DNA from: Oscillospiraceae bacterium
GTDB lineage: Bacteria; Bacillota_A; Clostridia; Oscillospirales; WRJC01
Direction of reading: 5' to 3'
NCBI GenBank assembly: GCA_009782405.1
Contig: WRJC01000001.1
Span: 1-64,000 of the forward strand
DNA length: 64,000 nt
Positions 17,868 to 27,354 of the stretch are shown piece by piece (the first letter of the stretch is position 1; each line of letters begins with the position of its first letter). The position numbers were made by a program, and so were the translations under genes. The notes beneath the pieces were generated by a model that did no database searches, was not told the DNA's origin, and saw nothing but the letters and a program-made list of their open reading frames with translations.

Positions 17868-18917
17868 TCAATATATCTCTTCCCAAAGCCGCTCGTACTT
17901 TTTCGCGGCTTCCGCATCGTACAAAAACGCTTCGCAGCGCCCGAGCTCCTCATCGGAGGGGAACATCACCGAATTGCCGCCGAATTCGCCCCATGCGCCC
18001 CTGATCGGCGAAGTGTAGCCCGTTTTTGTCATGTTGCGCACCGCTATGTTGGGGCGGCACATGAAATCGATGAACTGCATCGCCGCTTCCATGTTTTTTG
18101 CGCCTTTCACTATCACGAATGCGTCAAGCCATTTGTTCGAACCTTCTTTTGGTATCGCATAGGCCAGATCGGGGTTTCTGTCTATCGCGGTTTTGGCGTC
18201 CCCCGAATACACAACGCCGTAAACCCCTTCGCCCGCCACCATCAGGTCGCGGATCGTCTCGCTCTCGCCGTAAACAAACTGCATTTCCTGAATTTGCGTT
18301 TTCGCCATTGCCAGCTCCCCGTCGTCGCCCGAGTTCAAGTCGGAGCCGAGCATTTTGAGAGCAATGCCGAATACGTCCCGCTGCGAGTCCAGCATCAGGA
18401 TTTTTTCGCGGCGCTGCCTGTCGAACAAAACGCTCCAGCTTTCCGCGCCCTCCGCATATTTTTTGTTGTAGAGTATGCCCAGTGTGCCCACCATATATGG
18501 CACGGAATAGCTGTTTTGCCCGTCATAGGCGGGGTTTCGGTATTGGATGTCCACGTGTTCGATGTTTTTTATTTTCCCCTTGTCCAATTTTTCCAGTTTG
18601 CCCTCCTGGATCAGGCGGTCCACCATGTAGTCGGAGGGCACCAAAATATCGTAGGCATCCGGGTGTCTGGCGATTTCGGCGTACATCTCCTCGTTGCTTT
18701 CAAATTCGCTGTATTCGACTTTCACCAAAAATTCCCTTTCGAAATCCGCGAGCACGCCCATGTCGATATATTCCCCCGCGTTGTACACCCGCAGCGACCC
18801 GGAATAGTTGATTTTTTCATTTTTTTGGCCGCCGCCGCTTTTCGCCTCGCAGGCCGCCGCGAAACACGCCAAAAATGCCAAAAGCGCGATGGCGGCTATT
18901 ATTTTCGCTTTTATCAT
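17868..18917 (-). CDS. PotD-like polyamine-type solute-binding lipoprotein
   Basis: Starting at ATG 18917, preceded by GGAAAGGAG, the protein has 349 residues. A lipoprotein signal ends in FAAAC, so the Cys near residue 23 is probably lipidated. The mature part follows spermidine/putrescine-binding proteins: SLRVYNAGEYIDMGVLADFE near the start, YDILVPSDYMVDRLIQEGKLEKLD, and NKWLDAFVIVKGAKN near the end. No potABC genes are adjacent. Instead it follows a membrane protein with a solute-binding and a VWA domain, so it may work with that complex rather than a standard importer. Confidence 0.8.
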   Translation of the reverse strand: MIKAKIIAAIALLAFLACFAAACEAKSGGGQKNEKINYSGSLRVYNAGEYIDMGVLADFEREFLVKVEYSEFESNEEMYAEIARHPDAYDILVPSDYMVDRLIQEGKLEKLDKGKIKNIEHVDIQYRNPAYDGQNSYSVPYMVGTLGILYNKKYAEGAESWSVLFDRQRREKILMLDSQRDVFGIALKMLGSDLNSGDDGELAMAKTQIQEMQFVYGESETIRDLMVAGEGVYGVVYSGDAKTAIDRNPDLAYAIPKEGSNKWLDAFVIVKGAKNMEAAMQFIDFMCRPNIAVRNMTKTGYTSPIRGAWGEFGGNSVMFPSDEELGRCEAFLYDAEAAKKYERLWEEIY

Positions 18918-18956
18918 CAGCTCAATCTCCTTTCCCAAAGTAAACGTGCGGCAAAA

Positions 18957-20630
18957 TCAAGTCTGGGACCTGAACAGGCTTTCCAGCCTGTATATTATGT
19001 TCTCCGAATCGGCGTCCATCGCCGCCGCTTCGTTTATTTCCGACAACTTCTGCAAAATTTCGATGTCCGCGTTGTAGCCTATGGTATAAACCGGTATCCT
19101 GAGCCCTTTTGTCATTTTTTCGATGTCTTTGAATGTATGGCCCAGATTGGATTCGCCGTCTGTCAGCACAAAAAGCAAAAGTTTTGTGTTCGGGCTGCGC
19201 TCCTTTGCCTCCATAAGCATTTTCTGGGCCACTATGATCGCGTCGAACATTGCGGTCCCGCCCCCCGCAGTCATGTTTTTCACCGCGTTGGAAAAACACG
19301 ATTTCTGCATGAAGTCGAATTTCGCTATGGGCGCCGCGATGTTCACGCCGTCCGAAAAAGTCACGAGCCCGATGTTGGCATTCGAATCGATCACGTCGAT
19401 GGCGCGGTAAAGGCTCGCCTTGAGGTTCAATAGCGGGGAACCCTCCATGCTTCCGGAAATATCGGCCACGAACACGGCGGTGATCACGCTTGAGCCGTGC
19501 TTTTCCTTGTTGTAGATTTCGCCCGCTTGCAAGACTTTTGCCCCGCTTACGGCTGATATATGCGAATAATCGTCCCAGTTGTTGAAACCTTTGTCCGAAG
19601 CCGATTTTTGGGATTCGGCGCTTTTGCAGAATTCCACGAATTTTTGCGCGATTTGCCCTTTGAGGGATCCGATTTCCCCGATTTCATACACCGGGCCGTC
19701 CCTGCGCCCCCCAAGGGGCACAAACTCATAGGACGACTTCAAGGCGGGCGAGTCGAAATACGATTGGAAATCCAAAACGACGGCATCCAAAATCCCCCCG
19801 GTCAAAGCCGATTTCAACTGCTCTTCGTCATACGCCACAAACAAAATTTTGTCCTGGAACTTGCGGAAATTTTCTATTGCCTCTTCGCCCAAGGGATTTT
19901 CCCCGTCAAATTCCCCAAACAGCGCCACAATGAAATGGAATCCGTTTTCGTCGGAGAGGGGCGAAGCGTACCCGAGCGAAAGGCGGTCGTCGAGGACAGC
20001 CTGCATTATTGTTTCGAGGGTCGCTTCGCCCCCGTAGCTTTCGCGCAGCTCGCTTATTTTGTTTTTGCCAAGCGCCACTCCGACCACATTCCCCGCAATC
20101 CGCGATTCGACCTGCCGCAAATTCACCCCTTTGCCCAAAAGCAAATCCCCGTACAGGGCGCTTGCGGGCGCGTAGAGGTCGGGCGTATATTTTCCGGATG
20201 AGATGAGATCTGCCCCAAGGCCGCTCGGGATGGCGCGGATTCCGACCGATACGGGCTTTCCTTCGGCTGTCGCGCCGCTTTTGTTGAACTTTTCGCCGAC
20301 TTCGGCGAGCCATCCGGTTTTGTCGGGCGAGGCGTATATGGTCAGAAAATCGTCCGTTTGCGGGTTCACGATAAACGGATATTCCGAAATATCCGGCAAA
20401 ACCGCGATTTTTTCGCCATCGTCCCCGCTGTCCGCAAAATCCGGGTCTTGTTTGAGCGGCAGCCTGTTCACCATTATTCCAAAATACAGCTCGTCCAATT
20501 TTTTTCGGGCCTGCTCGGCGGTCATGTCCTTGCCCTGGCCCAAGTTGCCGATTATCGCCACCGCCCCGATGATCAGCGCCAAAACCGCAACCGTGAGCCA
20601 AAGCCGCGCCGCATTGTTTTTTTCTTTCAA
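18957..20630 (-). CDS. Membrane-anchored solute-binding-like plus VWA-domain protein
   Basis: The start is TTG 20630, supported by AAGGAGG. The 557-residue protein has an uncleaved N-terminal membrane segment (about residues 9-27), a region of ~330 residues resembling extracellular solute-binding folds, and a C-terminal VWA domain. The VWA metal site is complete: DISGS near residue 390, a Thr in GGGTAMFD and DGES in LTDGES. VWA domains bind partner proteins through a metal ion. The gene lies between an XpaC-like gene and a PotD-like gene, a context known from Firmicutes TelA/XpaC neighbourhoods, but TelA is not seen. Function is unknown. Confidence 0.75.
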   Translation of the reverse strand: MKEKNNAARLWLTVAVLALIIGAVAIIGNLGQGKDMTAEQARKKLDELYFGIMVNRLPLKQDPDFADSGDDGEKIAVLPDISEYPFIVNPQTDDFLTIYASPDKTGWLAEVGEKFNKSGATAEGKPVSVGIRAIPSGLGADLISSGKYTPDLYAPASALYGDLLLGKGVNLRQVESRIAGNVVGVALGKNKISELRESYGGEATLETIMQAVLDDRLSLGYASPLSDENGFHFIVALFGEFDGENPLGEEAIENFRKFQDKILFVAYDEEQLKSALTGGILDAVVLDFQSYFDSPALKSSYEFVPLGGRRDGPVYEIGEIGSLKGQIAQKFVEFCKSAESQKSASDKGFNNWDDYSHISAVSGAKVLQAGEIYNKEKHGSSVITAVFVADISGSMEGSPLLNLKASLYRAIDVIDSNANIGLVTFSDGVNIAAPIAKFDFMQKSCFSNAVKNMTAGGGTAMFDAIIVAQKMLMEAKERSPNTKLLLFVLTDGESNLGHTFKDIEKMTKGLRIPVYTIGYNADIEILQKLSEINEAAAMDADSENIIYRLESLFRSQT

Positions 20631-20690
20631 TTTCTGCCTCCTTATCTTTGGTAGCTTTCAGTTTTCAGCAAATATCGGCCATCATCATTC

Positions 20691-20718
20691 TGACAACTGA
20701 CAATTGACAACTGAAAAC
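20691..20718. repeat. Four-unit heptamer repeat
   Basis: The units TGACAAC, TGACAAT, TGACAAC and TGAAAAC follow one another, and AGTTTTCAG upstream (about 20659-20667) pairs with the last unit. This resembles short tandemly repeated heptamers scattered between genes in many bacteria. It fills the gap between the XpaC-like and VWA genes. Confidence 0.75.
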
Positions 20719-21380
20719 TAATCCACCAATCCGTCTTTTGAAAGCATCGATTCGATCACCCTCACATCGGCGGTTACATCGACCATCTCGTCGGTGAACA
20801 TATTGTCGAGTTCCTTTTCGAACCCTTTTTTTATGACCGGCATTATTTTCGATATCTGCGCCTTGGTTTCATCGGCGTTCCCGCCTTTCAGCCTGTTGTT
20901 TTCGATGCGCCTGTAGCTGTTCAGGATTTTTACGATTATGGGCATATAGCATTCGAAAAATTCCGCCAGCTGTCCCTGCCGGCCGGCCGGTATGGTCTCG
21001 TCTTTTAAAAGAGGCTGCATTTTGCGCAGTATCTCTTCGATTTGCGAAAGCTCGCCGGAGATGCCCTCGTCGGCGATATATGCGTTGAGCTGTTTCATCT
21101 CCGCGATGTATTTGTTTATCCTGTCGATCAGCCCGGCCGTTCTTTCTTCGCCCGAGCCGAACATGGAAAAATCGAAATCCGCTTCTTTTTCTTTGGGCTT
21201 CTTTCCCGCAATCAGCAAAAAGCTCAGCAGGTATACGAGAAGCGCGCACATGACAACGGACAAAACCGACATAACTGCGCGCGCAAACCCTTCCAGCCTG
21301 AAAATGTTGCCGAAAACGGCAAAATACAGGCCGGCGCCGATCGCCGCGCATCCAAAAACAAACAGCAAAATTTTTTTCAT
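20718..21380 (-). CDS. XpaC-like membrane protein (halogen_hydrol family)
   Basis: The 220-residue protein starts at ATG 21380 after AAGGG. Two hydrophobic helices (about residues 3-24 and 35-58) are followed by a soluble helical domain. The segment FFECYMPIIVKILNSYRRIE matches the conserved core of XpaC/5-bromo-4-chloroindolyl phosphate hydrolysis proteins, whose real function is not settled; they often lie beside TelA toxic-anion-resistance genes. Here it is upstream of the VWA protein in the same operon. The function is inferred from the family only. Confidence 0.65.
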   Translation of the reverse strand: MKKILLFVFGCAAIGAGLYFAVFGNIFRLEGFARAVMSVLSVVMCALLVYLLSFLLIAGKKPKEKEADFDFSMFGSGEERTAGLIDRINKYIAEMKQLNAYIADEGISGELSQIEEILRKMQPLLKDETIPAGRQGQLAEFFECYMPIIVKILNSYRRIENNRLKGGNADETKAQISKIMPVIKKGFEKELDNMFTDEMVDVTADVRVIESMLSKDGLVD

Positions 21381-21396
21381 ATTTTTGACCCTTGTT

Positions 21397-22467
21397 TCAC
21401 TCGCCGCGCATGGCGCGGACCATTTCGTTCATTTTCGCGTATCGCTCCGGGGAGATGTAGTCGGTTATCGAGTTCCCGCTGCCGATCGCTATCCCCGGCT
21501 TTCCTATGAGCGGCCCTGCGACTTCTTTGACGTAGCCTTCTATGTCGATGCCCGAAACGTCGCAGAGCGCATCCGTGTCGATCCCGCCGAAAAGCGCGAT
21601 TTTGTCCCCATAACGCCGGACCCATTCGGAAAACGGCGCGATCACGTCCTCGTTACTGTGCTTCGCGTCGATTTTCGCGACGTTTATCATGTCGTCCATC
21701 ACTTCGAATATGTTCCCGCAGGAGTGCAAAAGAAACGGCTTTCCGGTTTTGCGCTTTATGAGCCCGATGATTTTCGCATAGCCCGGGACTATGTGCGCCC
21801 TCACGTCGTCCGGGGTCAGCATGGGCGACATCTTGTAGCCCAAATCGTCGCCGAACCTGTAAACGCAGAACATATCGTCGTACAGATCCAAGAAGCGATC
21901 CCATATGGCATACAGCATATCGCCGACTTTTTTAAACAGCAAGCCGAAAAGCTCGGGATCGTCGCTTCGGATGTAGCACAGATCCATAAATCCCGTTATG
22001 TCCTGCACGCATTCGAACAGCCCGTTGCCCACCCCTCCGACGAGCTTCATTCCCGGAGGTATCGCCTCGCGCATGCATTCGAGGTGGAAAGCCGATTTTT
22101 CCAGATATATGCCGGGGATTTTGTCCCATTCATACCTGTCGAAATCGGCGCGGTCCTTTATCTCGCCCTCTTTGTGCCGACCCAATGACCCGCTGCCGGG
22201 CATATATCCGGCGGCGCATATCTCAAAGCTAACCGTGTCGTATCCCAAGGCCTTGAATGCCCTGTTGTAGGTTTTGTAGTGCTCGATCGTGTCGGCCTTG
22301 GCATCCCCCGTGGCCCCGCCCTTTATTTCGACCCCGGAAACCTCCGACATCACCCTGTTTGAAACGATGTGCTCGTAGAGCGGGGTGCGCTTGGGTATTT
22401 GGTTTTTCGCCGCCAGCGTCAAGTTTTCGTAGTCCGGCTCGAATTCTTTTTTTATGTAGATGTTCAT
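21397..22467 (-). CDS. URO-D-fold (MtaA-like) protein 4
   Basis: The 356-residue protein starts at ATG 22467. It has the zinc-type motif LLHSCGN near residue 248 and an IALFGGIDTDALCD segment typical of the branch. Its N-terminus lacks the ERxRR..EKPDRVP opening of the other three and so belongs to a different subgroup, with MNIYIKKEF then a stretch on KRTPLYEH. It ends 16 bases before the XpaC-like gene, so it may be the first gene of that operon. A methyltransferase-like role on an unknown substrate is inferred. Confidence 0.78.
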   Translation of the reverse strand: MNIYIKKEFEPDYENLTLAAKNQIPKRTPLYEHIVSNRVMSEVSGVEIKGGATGDAKADTIEHYKTYNRAFKALGYDTVSFEICAAGYMPGSGSLGRHKEGEIKDRADFDRYEWDKIPGIYLEKSAFHLECMREAIPPGMKLVGGVGNGLFECVQDITGFMDLCYIRSDDPELFGLLFKKVGDMLYAIWDRFLDLYDDMFCVYRFGDDLGYKMSPMLTPDDVRAHIVPGYAKIIGLIKRKTGKPFLLHSCGNIFEVMDDMINVAKIDAKHSNEDVIAPFSEWVRRYGDKIALFGGIDTDALCDVSGIDIEGYVKEVAGPLIGKPGIAIGSGNSITDYISPERYAKMNEMVRAMRGE

Positions 22468-22485
22468 TTTTTTGTTTTCCTTTCA

Positions 22486-23016
22486 TCAGCCCGGCGTATA
22501 GCCTTTTTTTATATCGATGGCGATGGTCCCGGCCGCCTCGTCCCAGTTTTGTTGAATCTCGTGTCCCGCAAATGACTCTTTCATGTTCGTCGCCGCCGTC
22601 CATTTTTCCCGCCCCGTGTAGAACACTATCGGCACCTCCGCCGGAAACTTGAACCCCCTGCGCTTGCGCTCGTTTACGTCCGTTCGGTTGTACCAGTCCC
22701 TCAGTATTTCGGTGATGTACAGTAACAATCTATAGTTCATTCGGTAATCCAGTCGGCTCTGGTTTTCCAAAAGCACGTAGAACAAAACTTTCCCACTATT
22801 ACTTTTCAGCTTTGCTTCGTACAGTATGTCCGCTTCTTTTTTTTTGAAATCTTGCAGTATAAAGCTTTTCGGGCTCTGCCTCAGGCTATCCGCATCGATT
22901 TCGTCTGCCCATTTCGCTTCCACACAGTCGTGCAGAAACGACATGAACGCCTCTTTGTTCCCAAATAGCTCCTTCAGCCTCGTGTCGTGCGGGTTGTCCG
23001 TCGTTTTTTCGCTCAT
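22486..23016 (-). CDS. Shortened Rpn-like PD-(D/E)XK nuclease
   Basis: The start ATG 23016 follows GGGGAG. The 176-residue protein contains the family core: KKKEADILYEAKL, then VLFYVLLENQSRLDYRMNYRLLLY, where the Asp and E-x-Q match the PD-(D/E)XK nuclease site. Family members usually have about 300 residues, so roughly the C-terminal 40 per cent is missing. The frame ends with a clean stop 18 bases before the URO-D gene start. It may be a degraded copy or a short active form. Confidence 0.65.
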   Translation of the reverse strand: MSEKTTDNPHDTRLKELFGNKEAFMSFLHDCVEAKWADEIDADSLRQSPKSFILQDFKKKEADILYEAKLKSNSGKVLFYVLLENQSRLDYRMNYRLLLYITEILRDWYNRTDVNERKRRGFKFPAEVPIVFYTGREKWTAATNMKESFAGHEIQQNWDEAAGTIAIDIKKGYTPG

Positions 23017-23176
23017 ATATTTTACTCCCCGTGAGTTGGCAAATGTCTATGGTTATATTTTATCAAAATCGATGAAATATTTCAACCATTTTCGCGAAAT
23101 TTATTGGAAACTGAAACATTATTCGATATAGTCCATTGATGTATGTCTCAGATTTGTCATATGCCATCCCCCATCC

Positions 23177-24673
23177 CTACAGCGGCTTCCTGTCTTTGAG
23201 CAGCACGTCGTGCGCCCCGCCCTCCACGATGCTCACCGATGAGACCAATGTGATCTTCGCCTTTTCGTGCAGTTCGGGGATGCTCGTCACCCCGCAGTTG
23301 CACATGGTGGATTTGACTTTGGCAAGCGATAGCTCCACATTGTCTTTTAGGCTTCCCGCATAGGGCACATATGCATCCACCCCTTCTTCAAATGACAGCC
23401 CGGAATCGCCGCCCAGATCGTATCTCTGCCAGTTTCTGGCCTTGTTGGAGCCCTCGCCCCAGTACTCTTTCATGTAGCTTCCGTCGATATTCACCTTGTC
23501 GGTGGGGCTCTCGTCGAAGCGCGAAAAGTATCTGCCAAGCATGATGAAATCCGCCCCCATCGCGAGCGCCAAGGTCATGTGGTAGTCGTGCACTATCCCG
23601 CCGTCGGAGCATATGGGGACATATACGCCCGTCTTGTCGAAATATTCATCGCGGGCCCGGGCCACCTCTATTATCGCGGTGGCCTGGCCCCTGCCGATTC
23701 CTTTTTGGTCCCGCGTGGTGCAGATCGCCCCGGGGCCGATGCCCACCTTGACGAAATCCGCCCCCGCTTCGGCCAAAAAGAGGAACCCGTCCTTATCAAC
23801 CACATTGCCCGCGCCGACCTTCACCGCATCCCCGAAATTTTCGCGCACATATCCGAGCGTTATCCTCTGCCATTCGGTGAATCCCTCCGAACTGTCGATG
23901 CAGAGCATGTCCGCCCCCGCTTCCAGAAGCGCGGGTATGCGATCGGGGTAATCCCGCGTGTTTATGCCCGCTCCGACCATGAACCTCTTCGATTCGTCCA
24001 GCATTTCGTTTTCGTTTTCTTTGTGCGTGTCGTAGTCCTTGCGGAAAACAAAATATTTCAGCCGCTGAGCGCCGTCGATCAGCGGGAGGCAGTTCAGCTT
24101 GTTTTCCCATATGATGTCGTTGGCCTCTTTGAGCGTGGTCCGCTCGTCGGCATAAATCAAATTGTCGAACTTCGTCATGAACGACTCCACTCTCGTGTCG
24201 GGAGCCATCCTGCTGACCCGGTAATCCCTTCCGGTCACGATGCCCACGAACTTGCCCGAAAGAGTGCCGTCCGAAGTCACCGCGACTGTCGAATGGCCCG
24301 TTTTTTCCTTCAGCGCCAAAATGTCCGCGAGAGTGCCCTCGGGGGAAATGTTGGAAGTGCTCACCACGAAGCCGGCTTTGTAGCCCTTCACCTTTGCCAC
24401 CATCTGCGCCTGGGCCTCGATGGGCTGCGAACAGTAGATAAACGAAAGCCCGCCTTCTCTGGCCAAAGCAATCGCCATTTTGTCGTCGGAGACTGATTGC
24501 ATGATGGCCGATACCAGCGGGATGTTCAGATTCAGCGCGGACAATTCGCCTTTGCGGTATTTCGCCACCGGCGTTTTCAAGCTGATGTTCGCAGGCGTGC
24601 ATTCCGTCGAAGAATAGCCGGGTATGAGCAGGTATTCCCCGAAGGTGTGCGATTGTTCAAAAAATACAGCCAT
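23177..24673 (-). CDS. guaB: Inosine-5'-monophosphate dehydrogenase
   Basis: This enzyme oxidises IMP to XMP with NAD+, the first step from IMP to GMP. The 498-residue protein has the catalytic loop [17 protein letters not shown] near residue 314 (Cys nucleophile), tandem CBS domains between about 110 and 230, and the flap/phosphate-binding segment [11 protein letters not shown]. It starts at ATG 24673 with GGAGGGG upstream. The gene follows prs on the same strand with a 55-base gap, forming a purine-supply unit. Confidence 0.95.
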   Translation of the reverse strand: MAVFFEQSHTFGEYLLIPGYSSTECTPANISLKTPVAKYRKGELSALNLNIPLVSAIMQSVSDDKMAIALAREGGLSFIYCSQPIEAQAQMVAKVKGYKAGFVVSTSNISPEGTLADILALKEKTGHSTVAVTSDGTLSGKFVGIVTGRDYRVSRMAPDTRVESFMTKFDNLIYADERTTLKEANDIIWENKLNCLPLIDGAQRLKYFVFRKDYDTHKENENEMLDESKRFMVGAGINTRDYPDRIPALLEAGADMLCIDSSEGFTEWQRITLGYVRENFGDAVKVGAGNVVDKDGFLFLAEAGADFVKVGIGPGAICTTRDQKGIGRGQATAIIEVARARDEYFDKTGVYVPICSDGGIVHDYHMTLALAMGADFIMLGRYFSRFDESPTDKVNIDGSYMKEYWGEGSNKARNWQRYDLGGDSGLSFEEGVDAYVPYAGSLKDNVELSLAKVKSTMCNCGVTSIPELHEKAKITLVSSVSIVEGGAHDVLLKDRKPL

Positions 24674-24728
24674 ATAGGTTGCCCCTCCTTTTACGGGTAG
24701 ATTATAATCGTTTGTTCAAGTCTATTGT

Positions 24729-25901
24729 TCATTTAATTCTCGTCTGGTTTTCTTGTTCTTCTTTCAGCGCCCGTATCCTGTTTATCGGGGTCAGAAGGTT
24801 GCTCAGCGAATGGTCGCAGTTCAGCGCGTCGATGAGCTTGGCCAGGTATTTCGATATGTCCACGTCGCAAAACCAAGGCTTTGATTTTATCTCTTCGGAT
24901 TTGTACGTGGTGTTGGTCACAAATATCTTCTCTATGACGCCTTCTTCGTAGGCCTTGTCGAAAATGGCGGATCCCCCGGTGAACTGCCCGAAGGTGATAA
25001 ACACGAATATCCGTTTTGCGCCCATATCGCGAAGCGGCCTGGCCACGTCCAAAATGGAGTCGCCGCTGGCGAGTATGTCGTCGATTATTATCACGTCCTT
25101 GCCCGCTACGTCCTCGTCCTTGCCCAAAAAATCATGGCTGACTATCGGGCTCCTGCCTTTCTCGAATTTGCTGTAGTCCCTCCTTTTGTAGAACATCGCG
25201 ATGTCAAGCCCCAAAACCGTGGAATAGGACAGGCACCTCGAAACCCCGCCCTCGTCGGGGGATATGATTATGGTGCGGTCGCGCGTGAGCTTGATGTCCT
25301 CGACATTGTTGTACATCGCCTTTATCATTTGGTAGGAGGGGCGCACGGTCTCAAAGCCGTTCAATGGTATCGCGTTTTGCACGCGGGGCTCGTGCGCGTC
25401 GAATGTCAGCACGTTCGACACCCCCATATCGACCAATTCCTGGAGCGAAATCGCGCAGTCGAGCGATTCGCGGTCGTACCTGTTGTCCTGCCTGCTGCTG
25501 TACAGCATTGGCATGATCACGTTTATCCTGCGAGCCTTGCTGCCCCTCAGCGCGGCTATCGTGCGTATCAGGTCCCTGTAATGGTCGTCGGGGCTCATAT
25601 AGACGGTTTTGTCGAATATGTTGAAAGTCTCGCTGTGGTTGTAGCAGTCGCAGATTATGAAAATGTCATATCCCCTGACCGACTGCTCGATTAAGGCTTT
25701 CGCTTCGCCTGTGGTGAAACGAGGGCATGAAGCCTTGACCAAATAGTCCGCTTCCGCCCCGAATCTGAAGTCTATGAGATAGCGGTTGATTTTTTCGCCG
25801 ATTTCCTTGCAGCCCTTCATCGCTATGACCCCGAGCTTTCCGAATGTCGAGAAATCGTCGTTTTGAAAGACAATTTCCTCTTCGGTATCGACAATATCCA
25901 T
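24729..25901 (-). CDS. prs: Ribose-phosphate pyrophosphokinase (long form)
   Basis: The start ATG 25901 is chosen because GGAGGAGAGG precedes it; frame upstream runs through the promoter. The 390-residue enzyme makes PRPP from ribose-5-phosphate and ATP for purine, pyrimidine, His and Trp synthesis. It has the catalytic-flexible segment NVIMPMLYSSRQDNRYDRES near residue 125 and the PRPP loop VIIIDDILASGDS near residue 268. It is about 70 residues longer than the standard form, with an N-terminal extension and a divergent C-terminus, a form known in some Clostridia. It is followed by guaB. Confidence 0.92.
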   Translation of the reverse strand: MDIVDTEEEIVFQNDDFSTFGKLGVIAMKGCKEIGEKINRYLIDFRFGAEADYLVKASCPRFTTGEAKALIEQSVRGYDIFIICDCYNHSETFNIFDKTVYMSPDDHYRDLIRTIAALRGSKARRINVIMPMLYSSRQDNRYDRESLDCAISLQELVDMGVSNVLTFDAHEPRVQNAIPLNGFETVRPSYQMIKAMYNNVEDIKLTRDRTIIISPDEGGVSRCLSYSTVLGLDIAMFYKRRDYSKFEKGRSPIVSHDFLGKDEDVAGKDVIIIDDILASGDSILDVARPLRDMGAKRIFVFITFGQFTGGSAIFDKAYEEGVIEKIFVTNTTYKSEEIKSKPWFCDVDISKYLAKLIDALNCDHSLSNLLTPINRIRALKEEQENQTRIK

Positions 25902-25946
25902 TTTAATCCTCTCCTCCTTGATTTTGTTATCAGTCCCTCTGTGATA

Positions 25947-25975
25947 ATGATACCACAAAACCGTTTTTTTGTCAA
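25947..25975 (-). promoter_or_regulatory. Promoter of prs-guaB
   Basis: On the minus strand TTGACA (25975-25970) and TATCAT (25952-25947) are 17 bases apart, about 46 bases before the prs start. Upstream (26007-26068) TTGCA/TGCAA motifs recur five times in 62 bases. Confidence 0.85.
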
Positions 25976-26185
25976 GAAAAATATTTTGGCGCGGCGCAGA
26001 AATATTTTGCAAAAATTTTGCATTCATGCAACTTTTTTATTTTTCGTTATATGTTGCATGTTGCAAATCCCGCAAAACAAAAATCGGAAAGTTCACAAAA
26101 AATTAAAAATGAAAACGAATACAAGCCACAATATTGCGTCACAATCTGAATATTACATATTTAAATCCAATTTTTACAAATAACG

Positions 26186-26491
26186 ATGAGTAAAGAAAAA
26201 GAAAATGCAAACGATATGTTAAATCAACTTAGGGAAAAAGGAGTAAAATTTGACGAAGGGCTGACGGAAGCGGAAATCCATAAAATCGAAGGAATTTACG
26301 ACATCAGATTTCCCGGATCATTGCGCAGATTTTACAGCCTCGGCGTTCCCCGGGTTTGCAGCTTGTGGCTCCCTGTCCCGGAAGATTTCAAAGATGTCTC
26401 TTTTGGCTTTCCGAAGTGGGGTGATTTTTCGGAAGCGAACATCGCGAAAATCAAAAAAGGAATAATCATGCTAAAACCATATTGCCATTAG
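26186..26491 (+). pseudogene. Truncated SMI1/KNR4 (SUKH)-type protein
   Basis: The 101 residues match the N-terminal half of the SMI1/KNR4 family: LTEAEIHKIEGIYDIRFPGSLRRFY, then GFPKWGDFSEANIAKIKKGI. Full-length relatives continue with a second half that here is cut off by a stop at 26489-26491. No clear ribosome site precedes ATG 26186. SUKH proteins include many immunity proteins to contact-dependent toxins. The AT-rich DNA and truncation suggest a decaying acquired gene. Confidence 0.6.
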
Positions 26492-26507
26492 AAAGGCGAA
26501 AAAGAAA

Positions 26508-27191
26508 ATGGCCTTATTTGCTTTAGAAAAAAATCTAAGAAAATCAATACTTGAAACAGGCGACAAAGTTTCATTGGATCTTTACGTTAAATTTAAATCA
26601 GCACAACGATGGTTCGTCTATCAACAATATGCACGAATTTTTGGTTTATGCCGTTTTTTAAACGTGAACAATCTGTACGATATTGGCTGCGGGTTCGAAT
26701 GTCAGGCATTTTTGCTGGCAAACCATTCACATATGACATATGTTGGCATCGATTGCGGCAACAAAATCGATTTCAACCATATAAATGAACTGTTTGCGAA
26801 TTACAACGGAAAAATCAAGTTCCAAAAAAGAAAATATCCTTTTACGATAATGCCCGCAAAAAATAATATCGCAATAGCCTGTGGCTGGCTTGGAAAATAC
26901 GATGAAACGAAAAAAAAGATAACATCAAGCCTTTCAATAGATTTTGAGCGGATTTTCATAAATTTGCTTGGTGACGAATCTTTTGAAACATGCTATGAAG
27001 TTTGGGCAGCTGAGCTATCTGATTTCAAATTGCACAAAATCGGGTATAACAGGTTTATTTTCGGAACGAAACACCCGGAAGAAATTTTCATGTTGAAAAC
27101 TGTCGAATACAATTTCCTCGATGACCGCTTTGCCATTGAAAACGTTGATTCATGCGAGTTTGTCGATATGATGCAACATTTTGGGAAATGA
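26508..27191 (+). CDS. Unknown protein with a partial methyltransferase-like motif
   Basis: The 227-residue protein starts at ATG 26508 after AAAGGCG, 16 bases after the SMI1-like remnant. Residues of about 55-80 read NNLYDIGCGFECQAFLLA then YVGIDCGN, which looks like motifs I and II of class I S-adenosylmethionine methyltransferases but with the glycine pattern altered. No catalytic motif further on is recognised. The AT-rich codon use differs from the flanking genes and suggests a laterally acquired piece. It may be a degenerate methyltransferase or an unrelated Rossmann-like protein. Confidence 0.5.
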   Translation: MALFALEKNLRKSILETGDKVSLDLYVKFKSAQRWFVYQQYARIFGLCRFLNVNNLYDIGCGFECQAFLLANHSHMTYVGIDCGNKIDFNHINELFANYNGKIKFQKRKYPFTIMPAKNNIAIACGWLGKYDETKKKITSSLSIDFERIFINLLGDESFETCYEVWAAELSDFKLHKIGYNRFIFGTKHPEEIFMLKTVEYNFLDDRFAIENVDSCEFVDMMQHFGK

Positions 27192-27241
27192 GAATAAAAA
27201 AAGTATGGGATTTTCATTAATTAAAACGACAAATGACTGCA

Positions 27242-27275
27242 ACGTAAAATATACCCAAAGAGATATTTTTTACGT
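27242..27275. terminator. Hairpin between convergent genes
   Basis: ACGTAAAATAT (27242-27252) pairs with the 13-base stretch ending at 27275, which has two extra Ts. It is A/T-flanked. A second stem of 10 bases (27298-27307 with 27327-27336) follows, also ending in Ts. Both could stop transcription between the convergent genes. Confidence 0.6.
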
Positions 27276-27354
27276 CCTCCGCAAGCCAAAATAACACAAA
27301 AATATGCCCCGCGATGATATTTTGCCGCATATTTTTTGCTTTCGCAAAACGCCA

